Assembly (NCBI GenBank): GCA_002685455.1
Contig: NYXF01000001.1
Span: 1 to 9,581 of the forward strand
Source: Porticoccus sp.
GTDB taxonomy: Bacteria > Pseudomonadota > Gammaproteobacteria > Pseudomonadales > Porticoccaceae
Direction of reading: 5' to 3'
Length of the DNA stretch: 9,581 nt
The notes beneath the pieces were generated by a model that saw only the letters and a program-made list of their open reading frames with translations, did not search any database and had not been told where the DNA came from. Shown here in pieces: positions 6,784-9,581 of this stretch. The first letter of the stretch is position 1. Each line of letters starts with the position of its first letter. The position numbers and the translations under genes were made by a program.

Positions 6784-7303
6784 TTATAAAATTCGTGTAA
6801 TGTCTAAAGCAACGTTAACAGAACGTTTTAAAACACAAATATTTCAATTAAAAAAAACTCATTATAAGTATTCATTAAAAAATCAGGAAAATTGGTTCAA
6901 CAAAAATATACAACCAAAGGACAAGCATATATTATTATTTAAGAATGATAAAATAATTGGATATAACGTCTTGAGAATAAAAAAATTAATAATTTCATAT
7001 AAACAAAAAAAAATTGAAGAAAATTGTTATTTGTTTGATACGTTGGTTTTACATCCCAATTTAAGAAATCAAGGTTTATCTAAATTAATAATGAATAAAA
7101 GTAATTTAGTAATCAGAAATAGAAATTATTTTTCTATCTTAGTTTGTTTAAAAAAATTAGTCAATTATTATAAAAAATTTAATTGGAGTCTGATACAAAC
7201 AAATAAAATTACATTTACTGAAATTTTAAAGATGAATAAGAAGATAATGTTTTATGGAAAAAAATTTAATTTAAAAAAAATTATTAGAATTGAGATTATA
7301 TAA
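6770..7303 (+). CDS. GNAT family N-acetyltransferase
   Basis: A 177-residue protein when read from the TTG at 6770. Motif A of the Gcn5-related acetyltransferases is clear: LFDTLVLHPNLRNQGLSKLI (88-107), with the acetyl-CoA pyrophosphate loop R99-N-Q-G-L-S, in which the last Gly of the R/Q-X-X-G-X-G/A pattern is Ser. The segment LVNYYKKFNW (130-139) matches motif B, and LLFKNDKIIGYNVLR (55-69) matches the beta-hairpin that precedes motif A. The start is uncertain: an ATG at 6800 would shorten it to 167 residues but would remove YKIRVMS, which looks like the first GNAT strand, so the TTG start, inside the end of the upstream gene, is preferred. It stands directly before the neuA-like gene (1-nt gap). 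N-acetylation of an aminosugar precursor of the glycan or of the nonulosonate-like sugar is plausible; the acceptor cannot be told. Confidence 0.75.
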   Translation: MKKINYKIRVMSKATLTERFKTQIFQLKKTHYKYSLKNQENWFNKNIQPKDKHILLFKNDKIIGYNVLRIKKLIISYKQKKIEENCYLFDTLVLHPNLRNQGLSKLIMNKSNLVIRNRNYFSILVCLKKLVNYYKKFNWSLIQTNKITFTEILKMNKKIMFYGKKFNLKKIIRIEII

Positions 7304-7304
7304 A

Positions 7305-7991
7305 ATGAACAGATTGCCATGTTTTATATTGTCCAGAAAAAATTCGAAAGGATTAAAAAATAAGAACATAAAAACTTTTTTAAATAAACCTTTAATTCAG
7401 CACACCATAGACTATGCAAAAAAAACAAAAGCTATCACAGATATAATTATATCGACCGATGATCCAAAAGTTGCAAAAATTGCAGAAAAAAATAAATGTA
7501 TAGTTATATTTCCAAGGCCTAAAAAATTATCTAATGATACGGCAAGTTCTGTTTCTGCATTATATCACGCTGCAACACAAATGTTAAAAAATAATTACGA
7601 TTTTGATATTTTTGCTTATCTTCAAGTGACAGAACCGTTAAGACCAAAAAACATACTTAAAGAATGTATTAATAACTTAATAAATGATAAAAATATTAAT
7701 TCATCCTTTGCTGGTTACAAAATAAAAAAAAATTTTTGGTTTAATACAGGAATTAGTTATAAAATGATTTCACCATTAAGAGAAAGTTTTTTTCCAAGGC
7801 AAAAACGAAAATCAATTTTAAGAGAAGATTGTGGTATTGCTCTTGCTTCTCGAAAAAAAGTTCTTATTAACAAGAAAAAACTTTATACAAATCCAATTAA
7901 AATAGTTCCTTATTCAGGTTATGAGGGGTTATTGGATATCCATTCAAAAAAAGATATTATTTTAGCTAAAACCTTAAAAAAATTAATTTAA
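7305..7991 (+). CDS. Acylneuraminate cytidylyltransferase-like (NeuA-type) CMP-sugar synthetase
   Basis: Read from the ATG at 7305 it has 228 residues; an upstream in-frame TTG at 7290 would add five and overlap the GNAT gene. The nucleotide-binding start is FILSRKNSKGLKNKNIK (7-23), equivalent to the 'ARgGSKgipgKNi' loop of CMP-sialic acid synthetases. ISTDDPKVAKIA (49-60), RPKKLSNDTASS (71-82), YLQVTEPLRP (105-114) and EDCGIALASRK (174-184) follow in the expected order, and LLDIHSKKD (209-217) holds the C-terminal metal-binding Asp residues. The enzyme should activate an acidic sugar with CTP, giving a CMP-sugar donor. It pairs functionally with the neuB-like gene 6 kb to the left, although neuC- and other precursor genes are absent from the window. 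It is the last gene of the operon, and its stop overlaps that of the convergent dehydrogenase gene. Which sugar acid it uses is unknown. Confidence 0.85.
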   Translation: MNRLPCFILSRKNSKGLKNKNIKTFLNKPLIQHTIDYAKKTKAITDIIISTDDPKVAKIAEKNKCIVIFPRPKKLSNDTASSVSALYHAATQMLKNNYDFDIFAYLQVTEPLRPKNILKECINNLINDKNINSSFAGYKIKKNFWFNTGISYKMISPLRESFFPRQKRKSILREDCGIALASRKKVLINKKKLYTNPIKIVPYSGYEGLLDIHSKKDIILAKTLKKLI

Positions 7992-9289
7992 ACAAATATA
8001 ATTTTTTTATTTTTATTCCTTGAATATACACCTCTAGTATCAAAAATTAATTTTGAATTTTCTAAAATATTTTTATAATTTATATTTTTATGATTTGTTC
8101 CAATAATTATAATTCCATCTTTTTTATATTTTTTAATTGATTTTAAATTTAAAGATTTATTGTTAAAATATTTACTTTCAAAATCATATTTTTTTACATA
8201 TGGGTCATAAAATTCAACATGAAATTTTTTATTAACAAACTTTCTCAGTATATCAATTGAGGGAGATTCTCTAGTATCTGCAGTATTTTTTTTATATGAT
8301 AAGCCAATTATTAAAAGTTTATTAGTTTTGATTTTATTTTTTTTTAAGTAATTAAAAATTTGATTGCATACCCAAACAGGCATGGATGAATTTAAAGTTG
8401 AAGAAATTTCAATTATTTTAGAATTATAATTCTTATTTTTCATATACCACGATAAGTATATTGGATCTATAGGAATGCAGTGTCCTCCAACTCCTGGTCC
8501 AGGACTAAACGGTCGAAAACCAAAATTCTTTGTTTTAGCTGCATCAATAATATCCCAAATATTAACATTTAATTTTTTTGCTATAATCTTAAATTCGTTA
8601 ACAAGACCAATATTTACTGAACGATACGTATTTTCTAATAATTTTGATAGTTCTGCGACTTTTATAGAATTAGCTTTATAAACCTTATTACATATTTCCT
8701 TGTATAAAAAATACACGATAGACAAGCACTGTTTTGAAAAACCCGATATTACTTTTGGTGTAGACTTATACGAAAATAATTTGTCCCCTGGATTCTCTCT
8801 TTCGGGTGAAAAACCTAAAAAAAAATTTTTTCCTAAAATAAATTTTTTATCGCTATTAAGTAAATTAAATAATTCAAGAGTTGCACCTGGATATACAGTA
8901 CTTTCAAGTATTAAGGTTTGATTTAATTTTACAAATTTTTTAATTTTGAGTATACAATTTTTTAATAAACTCATATTAGGAGTGTTATTTTTACTCAAAG
9001 GAGTGGGTAGGCATAAAATTATTACATCTGCATCACCAACTTTTGTGTAATTATTTGATACTTTTTTTTGAAATTCTTTATAATATTTATTCTTTTTGAA
9101 ACTTTTGTTTTCAATATAAGAGCTTCCAGATTTAATTTTATTTATTTTTGCAATATCGCTATCAATTCCAATGACATTAATTTTTGCATTTAAGAATCTA
9201 AATGCAAGTGGTAAACCTACATAACCAAGTCCAATGATACATACACTTATTTTTTTATTTTTAATCCGGTTTATTAATTTTTTAAGCAT
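7988..9289 (-). CDS. UDP-N-acetylhexosamine 6-dehydrogenase (WbpA/TviB type)
   Basis: A 433-residue nucleotide-sugar dehydrogenase, full length for the family (about 430-440). The N-terminal Rossmann fold shows CIIGLGYVGLPLAFRF (17-32) and the ribose-binding acid in VIGIDSD (D43). VIILCLPTP (89-97) and LESTVYPGAT (128-137) lead to GFSPERENPGD (159-169), a block typical of UDP-GlcNAc/UDP-ManNAc rather than UDP-glucose dehydrogenases. The catalytic centre is AELSKLLENTYRSVNIGLVN (K216 and neighbours) and GPGVGGHCIPIDP (264-276, catalytic C271). LLIIGLSYKKNTADTRESPS (325-344) begins the C-terminal UDP-binding domain. The reaction oxidises C6 of a UDP-HexNAc twice with NAD+, giving a UDP-HexNAcA donor for acidic glycans. 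The gene reads leftward, is convergent with the neuA-like gene and divergent from the ABC exporter. A choice between WbpA (GlcNAc) and WecC (ManNAc) is not firm; the SPERENPG block favours WbpA. Confidence 0.9.
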   Translation of the reverse strand: MLKKLINRIKNKKISVCIIGLGYVGLPLAFRFLNAKINVIGIDSDIAKINKIKSGSSYIENKSFKKNKYYKEFQKKVSNNYTKVGDADVIILCLPTPLSKNNTPNMSLLKNCILKIKKFVKLNQTLILESTVYPGATLELFNLLNSDKKFILGKNFFLGFSPERENPGDKLFSYKSTPKVISGFSKQCLSIVYFLYKEICNKVYKANSIKVAELSKLLENTYRSVNIGLVNEFKIIAKKLNVNIWDIIDAAKTKNFGFRPFSPGPGVGGHCIPIDPIYLSWYMKNKNYNSKIIEISSTLNSSMPVWVCNQIFNYLKKNKIKTNKLLIIGLSYKKNTADTRESPSIDILRKFVNKKFHVEFYDPYVKKYDFESKYFNNKSLNLKSIKKYKKDGIIIIGTNHKNINYKNILENSKLIFDTRGVYSRNKNKKIIFV

Positions 9290-9394
9290 TAAAATTTATG
9301 TAACACATATATTATTTAATACAAAATAAAGAATATTAATAAAAATTTGTATATTTTAGGTTATGACTTATAAAAGATCCTATTAATTAAGTTT
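9290..9394. promoter_or_regulatory. Divergent intergenic region between dehydrogenase and ABC exporter
   Basis: These 105 bp separate two outward-reading genes and should contain a promoter for each. For the rightward exporter a weak candidate is TTGTAT (9347-9352), a 16-bp spacer, and TATAAA (9369-9374), 20 nt before the start codon. The -10 matches five of six consensus bases but the -35 only three. Nothing clear is seen for the leftward gene. Confidence 0.3.
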
Positions 9395-9581
9395 ATGGAC
9401 AATATCAGAAAATTATTTAATTTATTAGATCAAACCCAAAGAAAAATTATATTATTTTTTATTCCACTTACTTTAGTTTTAATACTTTTTGAAACTTTGA
9501 GCATATCTCTAATAATTCCAATAATATCAAATTTGTTGATAGGTGGTGAACAAAATGAGATATTTAAAATAAACAAAATAA
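9395..9581 (+). CDS. ABC transporter/flippase, N-terminal fragment (runs off the right edge)
   Basis: An ATG at 9395 opens a frame that stays open to the window end, giving 62 residues and part of a codon. A short basic amphipathic lead, RKLFNLLDQTQRK, is followed by a transmembrane segment ILFFIPLTLVLILFETLSIS (about 19-38) and then LIIPIISNLL. This 'L-L-x-x-x-Q-R-x-K... ETLSIGLIIPII' arrangement is the start of exporter-type ABC proteins with fused membrane and ATPase domains. It resembles PglK/MsbA-like oligosaccharide or lipid flippases, where the phrase 'LE.lgi.li.P.i' occurs in the first helix. In this setting it could flip the finished glycan unit across the inner membrane or export it. 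The Walker motifs are outside the window, so the identification rests on the first helix alone. Confidence 0.65.
   Translation, partial: MDNIRKLFNLLDQTQRKIILFFIPLTLVLILFETLSISLIIPIISNLLIGGEQNEIFKINKI

Noticed and set aside
8475..8921. Two rightward frames of 68 and 73 codons
   Set aside because: Both lie antisense within the dehydrogenase coding region, opposite its conserved catalytic and SPERENPG blocks.
1..9581. CRISPR arrays, insertion sequences, tRNA or rRNA genes
   Set aside because: No regularly spaced repeats, transposase-like frame, terminal inverted repeats or tRNA-like folds were seen by reading; only homopolymer runs recur.

Overview
The window is a very A+T-rich piece of a bacterial surface-polysaccharide gene cluster. 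Every gene with a recognisable family handles sugars, decorates glycans or exports them. The extreme A+T content, Lys/Asn/Ile-rich proteins, tight packing (gaps of 1-42 nt, stop/start overlaps), near absence of Shine-Dalgarno sequences and lack of hairpin terminators fit a streamlined marine alphaproteobacterium of the SAR11 (Pelagibacter) kind, in one of its hypervariable surface-glycan islands. This assignment is inference from style: there is no rRNA, tRNA or housekeeping marker here. Other low-GC Gram-negative bacteria remain possible.

Layout. Positions 1-1486 are read leftward: the N-terminal part of a probable glycosyltransferase, cut by the window edge, lies downstream of a short NeuB-type (sialic acid synthase family) gene. 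A 200-bp divergent intergenic region (1487-1686) follows. Positions 1687-7991 form a rightward operon: radical SAM/SPASM protein, sulfotransferase, two unrelated class I SAM methyltransferases, a surface carbohydrate biosynthesis protein split by a +1 frameshift in a poly-A/poly-T tract, a GNAT acetyltransferase and a NeuA-type CMP-sugar synthetase. A UDP-HexNAc 6-dehydrogenase (WbpA/TviB type) is read leftward at 7988-9289, and its stop codon overlaps that of the neuA-like gene. From 9395 a rightward ABC exporter begins and runs off the window.

How the genes may work together (inference). The dehydrogenase would supply a UDP-N-acetylhexosaminuronic acid. The NeuB-like enzyme would condense phosphoenolpyruvate with a hexose derivative to make a nonulosonate-like sugar, and the NeuA-like enzyme would activate it with CTP. 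The glycosyltransferase-like proteins would assemble the glycan, and the ABC protein may flip or export it. The GNAT, sulfotransferase, methyltransferases and radical SAM enzyme would decorate it. The most unusual points are the SAF-less NeuB with an altered PDH motif, the dense tailoring block, and the frameshifted gene that carries several long homopolymers.
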